A DNA stretch of 64,000 bases, from the NCBI RefSeq assembly GCF_000295935.2, contig NZ_ALWO02000054.1, positions 1 to 64,000 on the forward strand, given 5' to 3'. Position 1 is the stretch's first letter. Every line of letters starts with the position of its first letter. Shown one piece after another: positions 28,029 through 37,782 of this stretch. This stretch comes from Indibacter alkaliphilus LW1. Its GTDB lineage: Bacteria; Bacteroidota; Bacteroidia; Cytophagales; Cyclobacteriaceae. The translations under genes and the position numbers were made by a program. The notes beneath the pieces are model-generated. The model was given only the letters and a program-made list of their open reading frames with translations. It was not told where the DNA came from and ran no database searches.

Positions 28029-31000
28029 ATGAAAAATAATTTACTAGAGCTAATTGTGCGCTGGACCAAAAAAACCATTAAGTACTTTCTGCTCCAATTG
28101 CTTGTAATACAGGCAATTGTTGCAGAGCCGACATCAAGCCAAAACATGGCTGATTACCATGTTAATGTGCAGGTCAGGAATATGCCATTTTTGGACGTCC
28201 TAGCTGACCTGGAAAAGCAGACAAACTTTGTATTTGCATACAACCAGCAGGTAGCTAAAGAAAAGACAAAAATCACTCTAAATTACAGCAGTGATCTGAA
28301 ATCCGTATTGAAGAAAATCACCGAGCAGGTTGATTATGATTTCAAGCGGGTCAATAACAATATTTTTGTATTGAGAAGTGAGGCTGTAGCTCAGCAAAAT
28401 AACGGTCAGGTATATGAAGAAGAAGTGATTTCCAATGCAAATTTTCAGGAAATCAGAGGCCGTGTTTTAGATGAACAAGGTGAACCAGTTCCCGGAACTA
28501 CCATTCTTGTAGAAGGAACCTCCAGGGCCACTGTGACAGATATAGACGGAAGGTTTGTCATTGATGCAAATCAAGGGGAAACACTTGTCGTTTCATTTAT
28601 TGGATATGAAACCCAGTTAATTCCTGTCGGAAATCAGACCAATATCGATATTACATTGGTAGAAGACCTGTCCAATCTGGATGAAGTGGTGGTCATTGGA
28701 TATGGAACCCAAAAAAGAGAAACAGTAACAGGTTCCATTGCTACAGTGAAAGCTGAGGATTTCAACCCGGGAATGATTGCTGATCCACTGACATTGATTA
28801 CAGGTAAGGTGGCTGGTCTGGCAATCACGAGGCCCAACGGTTCGGATCCAAACGCAACAGCAGACTTCTCTTTGAGAGGGGCAGTTTCCAGAGAAGGTAG
28901 TGCCCAACCCTTAATTGTAATAGACGGTGTCCCTGGAGGGGATTTAAGAACAATAGCTCCTCAGGATATTGAGTCCATAGATGTGTTGAAAGACGGTTCA
29001 GCAGCCGCAATTTATGGTTCTAGAGCAACAGGTGGAGTTATTTTGATTACGACAAAAAGAGGACAAAAAGGGCCGGTCAGAGTTTCTTATCAGGGCTATA
29101 CTTCAACAGAATCCATTGCCAGAAGGTATGATGTGCTGAATGCCCAACAATATAAAAACTTCGCGAACGAATATGGTCTGGAAGCCAATGATCAAGGGTT
29201 TGATACAGATTGGTTTTCTGAATTGCTTCGTGACTCTCCTATAAGTCATGGTCATAACCTTTCAGTAAGCGGAGGTTCTGGAAACACAGATTATTTTGCA
29301 TCGGTCAATTACCAGGATTTTAAAGGAATTGACTTGGTCTCCTCCAGAAAGTTTGTCAATGGTTCCTTCAGGTTACACACAAAGGCATTGAATGATAAAT
29401 TGGATTTTTCAGCAGGTATTACCAATTCTTTTGACACCAAAAGTTTTGCAGAGTACTTTGGTTTTGGGCAGGCATTGAACATGAATCCGACATTTCCTGT
29501 AAGAAATCCGGATGGGACTTTCTTTGAAGCTCCACAGATAGGTCAGGGGAGCCAATGGAACCCGGTAGCCAATACCTTATTGAATACGAATGACAGTTTT
29601 GAAAAAAGGATTTTGGGTACTTTGAATGCCAATTATAGCATTTTGCCAAATCTTTCAGCAATAGCCACTTACTCCTTTACGGTTCAGGATTTTCTTTCTG
29701 GATCTTACACAGACAATAATTTACTTTATCAAAGACAGAGCGGCTTGTTAGGCCAAGCTTCCCGAAACCTGAATACTATTACTAATAATGTCTTTGAGGG
29801 TATGCTGGACTATCAAAAGGAGTTAGCAGGGCATAACTTCAACTTGTTGGCGGGCTATTCCTATCAGAATATTTTCAGTGAAGGATTTGGAGCAGGAAAC
29901 AACAACTTCAATACCAATGCTTTCCTATATCACAACCTTGGTGCCGGTGCTGCTCTGAATAACCTTACTCCTGGTTTTGTCAGGGGAGGAGTGAATATGA
30001 ACAGCTTTGCCAATGAGAGGACCATCGTGGCTTATTTCGGTAGATTGCTTTATGATTACAATGAGAAATACCTGCTGAATGCAAGTGTGAGAAGAGAGGG
30101 GGCGTCTGTCTTGGGAGCAGCCAATAAATGGGGAACTTTCGCAGGCTTGTCCGGTGGATGGATGCTAAGCAAAGAGGGTTTTCTATTGGGTTCTTCCCTG
30201 ATCAGGAGCCTAAAGCTTAGAGCTGGATACGGAGTGACTGGAAATCAGGATTCTTTAAATCCCTATCAGTCACTGGCCACAGTTGGACCTTTCCCTTGGG
30301 GTACACAACATGCCTATTCAGGCACCCCGGATAATGCATCATGGGTGCTTTCTTATGGTCCAAATATCAACCCGAATCCAAATCTAAGGTGGGAAACTAA
30401 GTCAGAGTGGAACGTAGGTGTTGACTTTTCCCTATTCAGGACTTCATGGTTGAGTGGATCTTTTGATTTTTATGACAGAAGAATCAGGGATCTGATAGGT
30501 AATTATACTGCCCAGATGCCACCAAATATTTATCCTCAGATTTTTGCCAATGCCGGTGAAATGATGAACAGAGGGTTTGAGGTGCTTTTGGATGCAGCTA
30601 TTATCAAAAAGCAGGACATGCGATGGAACATGACTTTTGTAGGCGCAAGAAACATCAATAATATTGTTTCTATTTCCAGTGACCAATTCCAGGGCTCTGC
30701 CCAAAATATCACAGGAATAGGCCTTGGATGGGGTGGAGATGTGCAACGCTTTGCTGCAGGTCAGCCGGTCGCTGTTTTCTATGGTAGAAAGTTTGCCGGA
30801 TTTGATGAAGCGGGGCAGTGGTTGTTCTACAATAGGGAGAATCAAGCTGTTCCAAAAGAACAGATTGGTGACAATGATTTCCATTACTTGGGCAACAGTA
30901 TTCCCAAATATAATTTTGGATGGACAAATACCTTTATTTTTGGAAGGTTTGACGCCTCAGTTCTTATACGTGGGGCCGCGGGTTTTAAAGCTCTGAACGC

Positions 31001-31337
31001 TAAAAATATATTCCATGACAATGTAAATACATTTACATCAACGAATCTGTTTGTATCAGCGCTGGATAACCCTATTCGTGACCAGATGCTTTTCTCAGAT
31101 TATTATTTGGAAAGTGGAGATTATGTAAAAGTTGATAATGTCACGCTTGGGTATACCTTCCCGTTTAAAAACCTACGGCTTTACGCTACAGGCTTGAATA
31201 TGCTTATCATTTCCAATTTCTCCGGAATGGATCCCGAGCTAGGAGTGAACCCATTCAGCGGACCGGGTATTGAGTTCAATAATAATTATTATCCGAGAAC
31301 CCGCACATTTACTCTAGGATTATCAGCACAGTTTTAA
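28029..31337 (+). CDS. SusC/RagA TonB-dependent receptor with STN signalling domain (1102 aa)
   Basis: This is the outer-membrane import barrel for the second PUL. After a signal segment (~residues 18-35) it has an STN domain (~40-120; VQVRNMPFLDVLADLEKQTNFVFAYN, VLKKITEQVDYDFKRVNNNIFVLR). A carboxypeptidase-D-like domain follows (IRGRVLDEQGEPVPGTTILV), then a TonB-box region (LDEVVVIGYGTQKRE), a plug with DGSAAAIYGSRATGGVILITTK, and the barrel ending LGLSAQF. The STN domain is the part that touches FecR, in line with the sigma/anti-sigma pair upstream. The receptors of the other two PULs lack it. susD follows 12 bases after its stop. Confidence 0.97.
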   Translation: MKNNLLELIVRWTKKTIKYFLLQLLVIQAIVAEPTSSQNMADYHVNVQVRNMPFLDVLADLEKQTNFVFAYNQQVAKEKTKITLNYSSDLKSVLKKITEQVDYDFKRVNNNIFVLRSEAVAQQNNGQVYEEEVISNANFQEIRGRVLDEQGEPVPGTTILVEGTSRATVTDIDGRFVIDANQGETLVVSFIGYETQLIPVGNQTNIDITLVEDLSNLDEVVVIGYGTQKRETVTGSIATVKAEDFNPGMIADPLTLITGKVAGLAITRPNGSDPNATADFSLRGAVSREGSAQPLIVIDGVPGGDLRTIAPQDIESIDVLKDGSAAAIYGSRATGGVILITTKRGQKGPVRVSYQGYTSTESIARRYDVLNAQQYKNFANEYGLEANDQGFDTDWFSELLRDSPISHGHNLSVSGGSGNTDYFASVNYQDFKGIDLVSSRKFVNGSFRLHTKALNDKLDFSAGITNSFDTKSFAEYFGFGQALNMNPTFPVRNPDGTFFEAPQIGQGSQWNPVANTLLNTNDSFEKRILGTLNANYSILPNLSAIATYSFTVQDFLSGSYTDNNLLYQRQSGLLGQASRNLNTITNNVFEGMLDYQKELAGHNFNLLAGYSYQNIFSEGFGAGNNNFNTNAFLYHNLGAGAALNNLTPGFVRGGVNMNSFANERTIVAYFGRLLYDYNEKYLLNASVRREGASVLGAANKWGTFAGLSGGWMLSKEGFLLGSSLIRSLKLRAGYGVTGNQDSLNPYQSLATVGPFPWGTQHAYSGTPDNASWVLSYGPNINPNPNLRWETKSEWNVGVDFSLFRTSWLSGSFDFYDRRIRDLIGNYTAQMPPNIYPQIFANAGEMMNRGFEVLLDAAIIKKQDMRWNMTFVGARNINNIVSISSDQFQGSAQNITGIGLGWGGDVQRFAAGQPVAVFYGRKFAGFDEAGQWLFYNRENQAVPKEQIGDNDFHYLGNSIPKYNFGWTNTFIFGRFDASVLIRGAAGFKALNAKNIFHDNVNTFTSTNLFVSALDNPIRDQMLFSDYYLESGDYVKVDNVTLGYTFPFKNLRLYATGLNMLIISNFSGMDPELGVNPFSGPGIEFNNNYYPRTRTFTLGLSAQF

Positions 31338-31349
31338 ACCCGGAAAACC

Positions 31350-32906
31350 ATGAAAAATCTATCAATTAAAAATATAATAATCATTCCGATAGCAGTTTTG
31401 GGAATTCTGATCACCACATCCTGTGATGATCTCAGCGAAAACGTCTATAGTTCCACTACTACAGCGAATTATTATCAGACCTCCGATCAGGTACTCGCAG
31501 CATATGCTTTGCCGTATAGTTTTCTTCAATTTATTCATTACGACATGCATTGGTCCATGGCGACATTTGGTACAGATGAAGCCGTAGCAACTGTGAAAAA
31601 CAATCAAGGATTCGAAAATGGAAGGTGGGTACAGTTTCATCAGCATACATGGACATCTGCTTTGGACTGGTTGGAGTGGAATTGGTACAACTATTTTCAG
31701 GGCATAGGTTATTGCAATCAGTTTCTGGAAGTTTTGGAAGATCTTGATTTCAATAATTTTGATTTACCGATTTCTAAGCAGCAGATGATAGCAGAGATCA
31801 AAATGTTAAGGGCCTTTTACCATTATTATGCCATGGATGCTTATGGAAATATCCCCGTAGGTGAAAGCATGCAAATTTCCAATGTGAGCAATTGGGACAG
31901 GGCAGACGTTTTCAATTGGATTGAAAACGAAATCCTTGAAAATAGAGATCTACTAGGTGAAAAGAACGATGGTAACTGGTATGGTAAATTCACCAAGTCT
32001 GCTGCAAATGCATTGCTGGCAAGACTTTATCTGAACGCTGAAGTTTATTCGGGTGCTCCAAGGTGGCAGGATGCAGCAAATGCGGCGGATTTAGTCATCA
32101 ACTCCGGACTTTACAGTCTGGATCCTACCTGGGATGCACCTTTCAAGGTAATGAACCAACATAGCCAGGAAAATATCTTCGTAGTACCTTATGACTTCAA
32201 TTTTGCTCCTGGGTTTAATATGGTCGCCCAAAACCTACCAGGTGCCATGATTGATGTGTTTGATTTTCCTGATTATCCATGGGGGAAAACTGTTACCCAA
32301 GAAGCGTTTTACAGGATGTATAAGGAAAATGATCACAGAATCAATCAGTGGATAGTTGGGCCTCAATGGTACGACGAAGAAGAAACTGAACCTGTTTGGG
32401 GTTGGTGGGATCAGGATGGGCAACAATTGACCATAACTCCTGAAATTGATATGCTCATGAATCCTAACGGGGGTTATGGCCAAGGTGTAAGGAATAAGAA
32501 GTATGAAATCGAGAGGGGTAATATCTGGAATATGAACAATGATTTTGTTGTTTTCAGGTTGGCTGAAATGATGTTTATAAAAGCTGAAGCCATTATGAGG
32601 CTAAATGGAGGTCAAGCAAACAGTGAAGCTGTGGAGTTGGTCAATCAAGTACGTGCCAGAAGTTTTGATCCAGGAGATCCAGATGCTGTTTATACTCCGG
32701 CATCGCTTACTCTTGATGAATTTCTGAATGAGCGAGGAAGAGAATTTGCCTATGAAGGTAAGCGAAGAGAGGACCTGATCCGATTTGGTAAATACACAGA
32801 ACCCAGATGGGAGAAGCAGCAAAGTGAAGCATACAGGACTATTTTCCCAATTCCAATGAATATTCTTGTAGCCAACCCTAATCTTCAACAAAACCCAGGT
32901 TACTAA
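31350..32906 (+). CDS. SusD/RagB-family lipoprotein (518 aa)
   Basis: This is the glycan-binding lid of the second SusCD complex. Its leader ends in a lipobox (LITTSCDDLSE, Cys about 26). It contains the helical SusD parts (IAEIKMLRAFYHYYAMDAYGNIPV, SAANALLARLYLNAEVYSG) and the C-terminal signature VVFRLAEMMFIKAEAIMRLNGG, RGREFAYEGKRREDLIRFGKY, ending NPNLQQNPGY. The sequence is Trp- and aromatic-rich (WSMATFGTDE, WTSALDWLEWNWYNYF), as usual for carbohydrate binding. A perfect 11-bp hairpin follows 9 bases after its stop. Confidence 0.97.
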   Translation: MKNLSIKNIIIIPIAVLGILITTSCDDLSENVYSSTTTANYYQTSDQVLAAYALPYSFLQFIHYDMHWSMATFGTDEAVATVKNNQGFENGRWVQFHQHTWTSALDWLEWNWYNYFQGIGYCNQFLEVLEDLDFNNFDLPISKQQMIAEIKMLRAFYHYYAMDAYGNIPVGESMQISNVSNWDRADVFNWIENEILENRDLLGEKNDGNWYGKFTKSAANALLARLYLNAEVYSGAPRWQDAANAADLVINSGLYSLDPTWDAPFKVMNQHSQENIFVVPYDFNFAPGFNMVAQNLPGAMIDVFDFPDYPWGKTVTQEAFYRMYKENDHRINQWIVGPQWYDEEETEPVWGWWDQDGQQLTITPEIDMLMNPNGGYGQGVRNKKYEIERGNIWNMNNDFVVFRLAEMMFIKAEAIMRLNGGQANSEAVELVNQVRARSFDPGDPDAVYTPASLTLDEFLNERGREFAYEGKRREDLIRFGKYTEPRWEKQQSEAYRTIFPIPMNILVANPNLQQNPGY

Positions 32907-32914
32907 TATAAATT

Positions 32915-32941
32915 GCCGGAGCTGTAGAAGACAGCTCCGGC
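32915..32941 (+). promoter_or_regulatory. Intercistronic hairpin after susD (second PUL)
   Basis: A perfect 11-bp stem, GCCGGAGCTGT (32915-32925) with ACAGCTCCGGC (32931-32941), has a 5-nt loop AGAAG. No T tract follows (TCAACCC comes next), so it is not a standard terminator. It lies 9 nt after the susD stop and 16 nt before the quinoprotein gene. Confidence 0.85.
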
Positions 32942-32956
32942 TCAACCCCCAAGTAT

Positions 32957-35158
32957 ATGATGAGAAGTGAAATTGTATGTGCCATAAAGCAAGCTTTATG
33001 GGTGGTAGTGCTTTTGCCTTTTGTTTTTAGTTGTGATACTTCTGTCAAGACACCGGATTATTCATCTTGGAATAAAGTTGGTGGGAATGTTACAGGAAAC
33101 AAATATTCTTCACTGGATCAAATTAACACTGAAAATGTGCACCAATTAGAGGTCGCATGGATCTACAATACAGGCGATGCTGATTATGAAGCTCATTCTC
33201 AGATCCAATGTAATCCCATTATTATTGAGGGTACAATGTTCTGTACCTCACCCCAGCTTAAGCTAATCGCATTAGATGCAGCCACAGGTAAAGAGAAATG
33301 GGTTTTCACACCTTTTCAGGAAATTGAGGGTGATAAATTCGGGCATTTTAACCTGAATAATAACAGAGGAGTTGCCTATTGGACAGATGGAAAAGGGAAG
33401 GAAAGGATATTCTATGCTACCGGGCATTATTTTAATTCCATAGATGCCAAAACTGGCAAGCTGGATAAAAGCTTCGGTAATAATGGTAGGGTTGATCTAC
33501 ATGGAGGTTTAGGTAGAGATGTAAGTGATCTCTTCATCACAGCTACCTCAGCTCCTTCTGTTTATAAGGATTTGGTCATCACAGGTACAAGGGTGTCTGA
33601 GTCTATGGATGCTGCCCCGGGGCATATCAGGGCTTATGATGTGAGAACAGGGGAACAAAAATGGATTTTCCACACCATTCCTAACCCTGGAGAAGCGGGT
33701 TCAGAAACATGGGAGGATCAGGAAGCACTTTTGATGACAGGTGGTGGAAACAATTGGATGGGAATGATCATTGACCATGAGCGAGGAATTGCTTTTGCTC
33801 CCACAGGCTCCGCTGCCATGGATTTCTATGGAGGCAAAAGAAAAGGTTCAAACTTATATACCAATTGCCTGTTGGCACTGGATGCCAACACCGGAAAGCT
33901 CAAGTGGCATTTTCAATACATCCACCATGATACCTGGGATTATGATCCCTCCTCTTATCCGGTTTTGGTTACCGTGGATAAAGATGGGAAAAAGATTGAT
34001 GCTGTCACCCAAACCTCTAAAACAGGATTTGTCTATGTCTTCGACAGGGAAACTGGGGAACCTGTCTTTCCAATTGATGAAGTTCCAGTAGATACGGATA
34101 CGGAGCTAGTTGGAGAAAGGCTATGGCCAACCCAACCTATTCCTAGGTTGCCTAAACCTTTTGTAAGACAATCTTTTACTGTAGATGATATCAACCCCTA
34201 TCTTCCAAAAGCTTCCTATGATGATGTGAAGAGAAGACTTGAATCTTACAATACAGGCAAAATGTTTCTTCCTCAATCCAAAAAAGGAACCATTATTTTT
34301 CCTGGATTCGATGGGGGAGCAGAATGGGGAGGCCCGGCCGTGGATCCTACTAGCAACTACCTATACGTAAACGCCAATGAAGTTCCTTGGATCATGCAGA
34401 TGTTGGACGCTGACCCTGACCACGAAGGCGCAGAAAATTACCTGCAGGCAGGACACAGATTATACAGACAGCATTGTATGACATGCCATGGTGCAGACAG
34501 AACCGGAACGGAAGAAAACCCTTCTCTGCTGGGAATTGAACAACGTTATTCAAAAATCCAGTTCCTGGACCTAGTCAATTCTGGTAGAAGGATGATGCCA
34601 GCCTTTCAGTTTTTGGACGATATAGAAAAGGATGCCATCGCAGCCTTCGTGCTCAACTTAGAAGCAGAACAGCAACAAGATTTTCAAAAAGACATTTCTA
34701 AAATCGAAGCTTTCAGAAAGCTTCCATATAATATTTCAGGATACAACAAATTCAGGTCTCCGGAAGGTTTGCCGGCAATAGCACCACCTTGGGGGACTTT
34801 GACAGCCATCAACCTCAATACCGGCGAGCATGTATGGCAGACTGTACTGGGTGAGGATGAAGAAATGAAAGCTTTGGGAGCTGATATCACAGGCACAGAA
34901 AATTATGGTGGTCCGGTAGTGACAGCAGGAGGATTGCTATTCATTGCAGCGACCAAGGACGAGAAGATCAGGGCTTTTGATAAAAAGACAGGAAAATTAT
35001 TGTGGCAGGCTGACCTTCCTGCTAGTGGGTTTGCAACTCCTGCGACCTATGAGGTCGATGGGAGGCAATATGTGGTGATCGCATGTGGAGGGGGGAAACT
35101 TGAAAGACATTCTGGTGATGCTTATGTGGCATTTGCTTTACCTAAAGAAAATAAGTAA
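32957..35158 (+). CDS. PQQ-type quinoprotein dehydrogenase with inserted cytochrome c domain, lipoprotein (733 aa)
   Basis: This is an eight-bladed propeller alcohol/sugar dehydrogenase of the glucose-dehydrogenase-like quinoprotein family, expected to oxidise a sugar hydroxyl or aldehyde in the periplasm with PQQ. The lipobox is LPFVFSCDTS (Cys about 26). Blades include WNKVGGNVTGNKYSSLDQIN, GKEKWVFTP, GEQKWIFHTIPNPGE, YIHHDTWDYDPSS and GFVYVFDRETGEPVFPI. A c-type haem site CMTCH (residues 507-511), with a likely axial Met about 546-547 (RRMMPAF), lies between propeller parts. Final blades follow (GTLTAINLNTGEHVWQTVLGE, KTGKLLWQADLPASGFATPATY). Electrons could thus pass from PQQ to the built-in haem and on to the respiratory chain. 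No PQQ biosynthesis genes are in the window. The substrate is unknown. Confidence 0.9.
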   Translation: MMRSEIVCAIKQALWVVVLLPFVFSCDTSVKTPDYSSWNKVGGNVTGNKYSSLDQINTENVHQLEVAWIYNTGDADYEAHSQIQCNPIIIEGTMFCTSPQLKLIALDAATGKEKWVFTPFQEIEGDKFGHFNLNNNRGVAYWTDGKGKERIFYATGHYFNSIDAKTGKLDKSFGNNGRVDLHGGLGRDVSDLFITATSAPSVYKDLVITGTRVSESMDAAPGHIRAYDVRTGEQKWIFHTIPNPGEAGSETWEDQEALLMTGGGNNWMGMIIDHERGIAFAPTGSAAMDFYGGKRKGSNLYTNCLLALDANTGKLKWHFQYIHHDTWDYDPSSYPVLVTVDKDGKKIDAVTQTSKTGFVYVFDRETGEPVFPIDEVPVDTDTELVGERLWPTQPIPRLPKPFVRQSFTVDDINPYLPKASYDDVKRRLESYNTGKMFLPQSKKGTIIFPGFDGGAEWGGPAVDPTSNYLYVNANEVPWIMQMLDADPDHEGAENYLQAGHRLYRQHCMTCHGADRTGTEENPSLLGIEQRYSKIQFLDLVNSGRRMMPAFQFLDDIEKDAIAAFVLNLEAEQQQDFQKDISKIEAFRKLPYNISGYNKFRSPEGLPAIAPPWGTLTAINLNTGEHVWQTVLGEDEEMKALGADITGTENYGGPVVTAGGLLFIAATKDEKIRAFDKKTGKLLWQADLPASGFATPATYEVDGRQYVVIACGGGKLERHSGDAYVAFALPKENK

Positions 35159-35160
35159 AC

Positions 35161-36066
35161 ATGGATTGGTTTAATATATCAAGAAGAGGGTTTGTGAAAA
35201 TGCTGGGAACAGCTGCTGTAGGCCCTTTTCTTCCTTTGTCATCAATGGCTTTGGGTCAAAGAAATGGAAACAGAAAAATCCATGCCCACCTTTGGATGTA
35301 TGCAAGTCAGTTTCCACCCGATTGGGACAGCACCCCTATTTTGGACCGAATATTCTCAGATTTCAAATATGCCGGCTTGGATGGTATTGAGATCATGGAT
35401 GCCAATTTAAGGAATGAAGGAATAGTACCAAAGCTCAGAAGGCTTATCGGTGAATACGGCATCCCTGTAATCGGTGCTTCCTTCTATGGGGATATGTGGA
35501 ACAGTTCCATGCATGGTCATATCCGAAAAGATGCCCAGAAAATCATTAGGAACCTATCTCTGGTAGGAGCTTCACACCTTGGCATAACAGTAGGGGATGC
35601 AGGTCGGAAAAAGACTGAACCCGAATTGGACGATCAGGCCATGATTCTCAGGGAAGTTATCAAAATATGTCATGACAATGGCATAGACCCCAACCTCCAC
35701 AACCATACTTTTGAAATGCAATATGATCAGGTTGATTTCCTGGGAACTTTAGAAAGGGTCCCTGAAATAAACCTTGGACCAGATGTCAACTGGCTGATCA
35801 GGTCTGGCATTGATCCGGTTAAATTTATTCATGATTATGGGAGTAAAATCACCTTCATTCATTTAAGAGATCAGGATGAAAAGGGGCTTTGGACGGATAG
35901 CCTTGGTACTGGATCGACTGACTTTCATGGTATATCCCGTGCATTAAAGAAAGTTGGATATAATGGGGATTTCACCATTGAGCTTTCTTATGAAAGACAG
36001 CCTACCCATGACCTCAAAGAAGACCTGAAAAAAAGTAGGGAGTACGTGAAAAATGTGTTTTTGTAA
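35161..36066 (+). CDS. Tat-exported sugar isomerase/epimerase-like TIM-barrel protein (301 aa)
   Basis: This is an AP-endonuclease-2/xylose-isomerase-like TIM barrel. The twin-arginine leader is clear (SRRGFVKMLG, residues 7-16, then a hydrophobic stretch), so it is exported folded, probably with its metal bound. The usual metal ligands can be seen: His and Glu around LHNHTFEMQYD, Asp in GPDVNW, His in TFIHLRDQ and Glu in FTIELSYE. Relatives act as sugar or inosose isomerases/epimerases, and some in PULs work on 3-keto-glycosides as lyases or hydrolases. It starts 3 bases after the quinoprotein stop and is 22 bases before the GMC oxidoreductase, a pairing that fits the 3-keto-sugar idea, but this is an inference. 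Confidence 0.85.
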   Translation: MDWFNISRRGFVKMLGTAAVGPFLPLSSMALGQRNGNRKIHAHLWMYASQFPPDWDSTPILDRIFSDFKYAGLDGIEIMDANLRNEGIVPKLRRLIGEYGIPVIGASFYGDMWNSSMHGHIRKDAQKIIRNLSLVGASHLGITVGDAGRKKTEPELDDQAMILREVIKICHDNGIDPNLHNHTFEMQYDQVDFLGTLERVPEINLGPDVNWLIRSGIDPVKFIHDYGSKITFIHLRDQDEKGLWTDSLGTGSTDFHGISRALKKVGYNGDFTIELSYERQPTHDLKEDLKKSREYVKNVFL

Positions 36067-36087
36067 AACTAGCTTCCTACTGTTGAG

Positions 36088-37782
36088 ATGAATATTCAAA
36101 ACACCCAAAAAGCTTCCCGAACTTATGATGCCATCGTAGTCGGCTCTGGTATTTCCGGAGGATGGGCGGCAAAAGAATTGACAGAGAAGGGTTTGAAAAC
36201 CCTGGTGCTGGAAAGAGGAAGGAATGTCAGGCATATATCCGATTACCCCACTGCCACAAAGGCACCTTGGGAGTTGCCACACCGTGGCAGGCTGCCTGAT
36301 GAAATGATGAAAAATAATCCAATAGCAGCCTCCTGCTATGCCTTTGATGAGAGCACAGAACATTTTTTTGTCAAGGATGCAGAACAGCCCTATGTCCAGC
36401 AAAAGCCATTTAGTTGGATCCGGGGCTATCAAGTTGGGGGAAAGTCCCTGATCTGGGGAAGATGGACCCAGCGCTGGAGTAACCTTGATTTTGAAGCCAA
36501 CCTGAAGGATGGCTTGGCTATTGATTGGCCCATCCGCTATGAGGATTTGGCTCCTTGGTATTCCTATGTAGAGCGCTTTGTGGGAATATCAGGAAACAAA
36601 GACGGTATTCCACATCTACCCGATGGGGAGTTTTTAGCTCCGATGGGTATGAACTGCCTGGAAACACATTTTAGAAAATCAATAGAAAGTAAGTGGACTG
36701 ATAGGAGGTTGATAATTTCCAGAACGGCTAATTTATCTCAAAAAGTTGAAGACAGAGGCCCCTGCATGTATAGGGATAAGTGCGCCAGAGGATGCCCGTT
36801 TGGAGGTTATTTTTCCAGTAACTCAGCCACCCTGCCTGCAGCAGCCAAAACAGGCAACCTTACTTTAAGACCTCATGCGCTTGCCACAGAAATCCTTTAC
36901 AATGAGAAAAGTGGAAAAGCTGAAGGTGTCAGAATTCTGGATACAGAGACCCTTGAGCAGGAGGAGTTTTATGCTAAAATCCTGTTTTTAAATGCAGGTA
37001 CTTTGAATACCACCGCATTGATGCTCAACTCAACTTCAAGCAGGTTTCCAGAAGGCTTTGGAAATGACAGTGGTGTTTTGGGACATTACCTCATGGATCA
37101 TAATTACAGGGCTAGCCTAGGGGGTGAGTACGATGGGTTCCAAGACAAAATCACCTTTGGAAAAAGACCTACTGGAGTTTACATCCCTAGATTTAGGAAC
37201 CTTCAAGGAAACGATGGAAAGGGATTTGCCAGAGGATATGCTTTTGCAGCCGGAGGGAATAGAAGAATGGCTGATTATTCCGAGCAAAGTCTGGGATATG
37301 AACTTAAGGCTGCCATGAGCAGGCCTTCCACCTGGGATCTTTGGATGACAGGCATGGGAGAGTGTCTTCCATATTATGAAAACAAAGTGACCCTATCTAA
37401 AGACAGGAAGGATCCATTCGGAATGCCACAACTGGAAATTGATTGTGAATTCAAGGAAAATGAACTCAGGATGCTTGATGATATTCTTGAAACAGGTAGG
37501 GAGATGCTCGAGGAGGCTGGATTTATAAATATTTATGCCCAGGACACCCAAAAGCCGCCAGGTCTGGGAATTCATGAGATGGGAACTGCAAGAATGGGCA
37601 GGAATCCCCAAACATCTATTTTAAATGGGCATAATCAGGTTTGGGGAGCGCCAAATGTCTTTGTAACAGACGGTTCCTGTATGACTTCCAGTGCTTGTCA
37701 AAACCCTTCACTGACTTATATGGCACTCACAGCCAGAGCAGTGGATTATGCTATCGATGAAATTAAAAAAGGTAATTTATGA
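36088..37782 (+). CDS. GMC-family FAD-dependent oxidoreductase (564 aa)
   Basis: This is a flavoprotein of the glucose-methanol-choline family. The FAD motif GSGISG is at residues 19-24, with ERG at the end of the second strand (TLVLERGRN). The C-terminal GMC domain carries the His/Asn catalytic pair typical of pyranose oxidases and sugar dehydrogenases: H496 (GIHEMGTARMG) and N539 (ACQNPSLTYMAL). A Cys-rich motif (CARGCPFGGYFSS) is common in the bacterial sugar dehydrogenase branch. There is no signal peptide or Tat motif although its neighbours are exported. Some relatives are carried out by a Tat-bearing partner, but no gluconate-dehydrogenase-like small subunit is adjacent. Oxidation of a sugar C2 or C3 hydroxyl is likely. 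It overlaps the next gene by 4 bases (ATGA). Confidence 0.9.
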   Translation: MNIQNTQKASRTYDAIVVGSGISGGWAAKELTEKGLKTLVLERGRNVRHISDYPTATKAPWELPHRGRLPDEMMKNNPIAASCYAFDESTEHFFVKDAEQPYVQQKPFSWIRGYQVGGKSLIWGRWTQRWSNLDFEANLKDGLAIDWPIRYEDLAPWYSYVERFVGISGNKDGIPHLPDGEFLAPMGMNCLETHFRKSIESKWTDRRLIISRTANLSQKVEDRGPCMYRDKCARGCPFGGYFSSNSATLPAAAKTGNLTLRPHALATEILYNEKSGKAEGVRILDTETLEQEEFYAKILFLNAGTLNTTALMLNSTSSRFPEGFGNDSGVLGHYLMDHNYRASLGGEYDGFQDKITFGKRPTGVYIPRFRNLQGNDGKGFARGYAFAAGGNRRMADYSEQSLGYELKAAMSRPSTWDLWMTGMGECLPYYENKVTLSKDRKDPFGMPQLEIDCEFKENELRMLDDILETGREMLEEAGFINIYAQDTQKPPGLGIHEMGTARMGRNPQTSILNGHNQVWGAPNVFVTDGSCMTSSACQNPSLTYMALTARAVDYAIDEIKKGNL

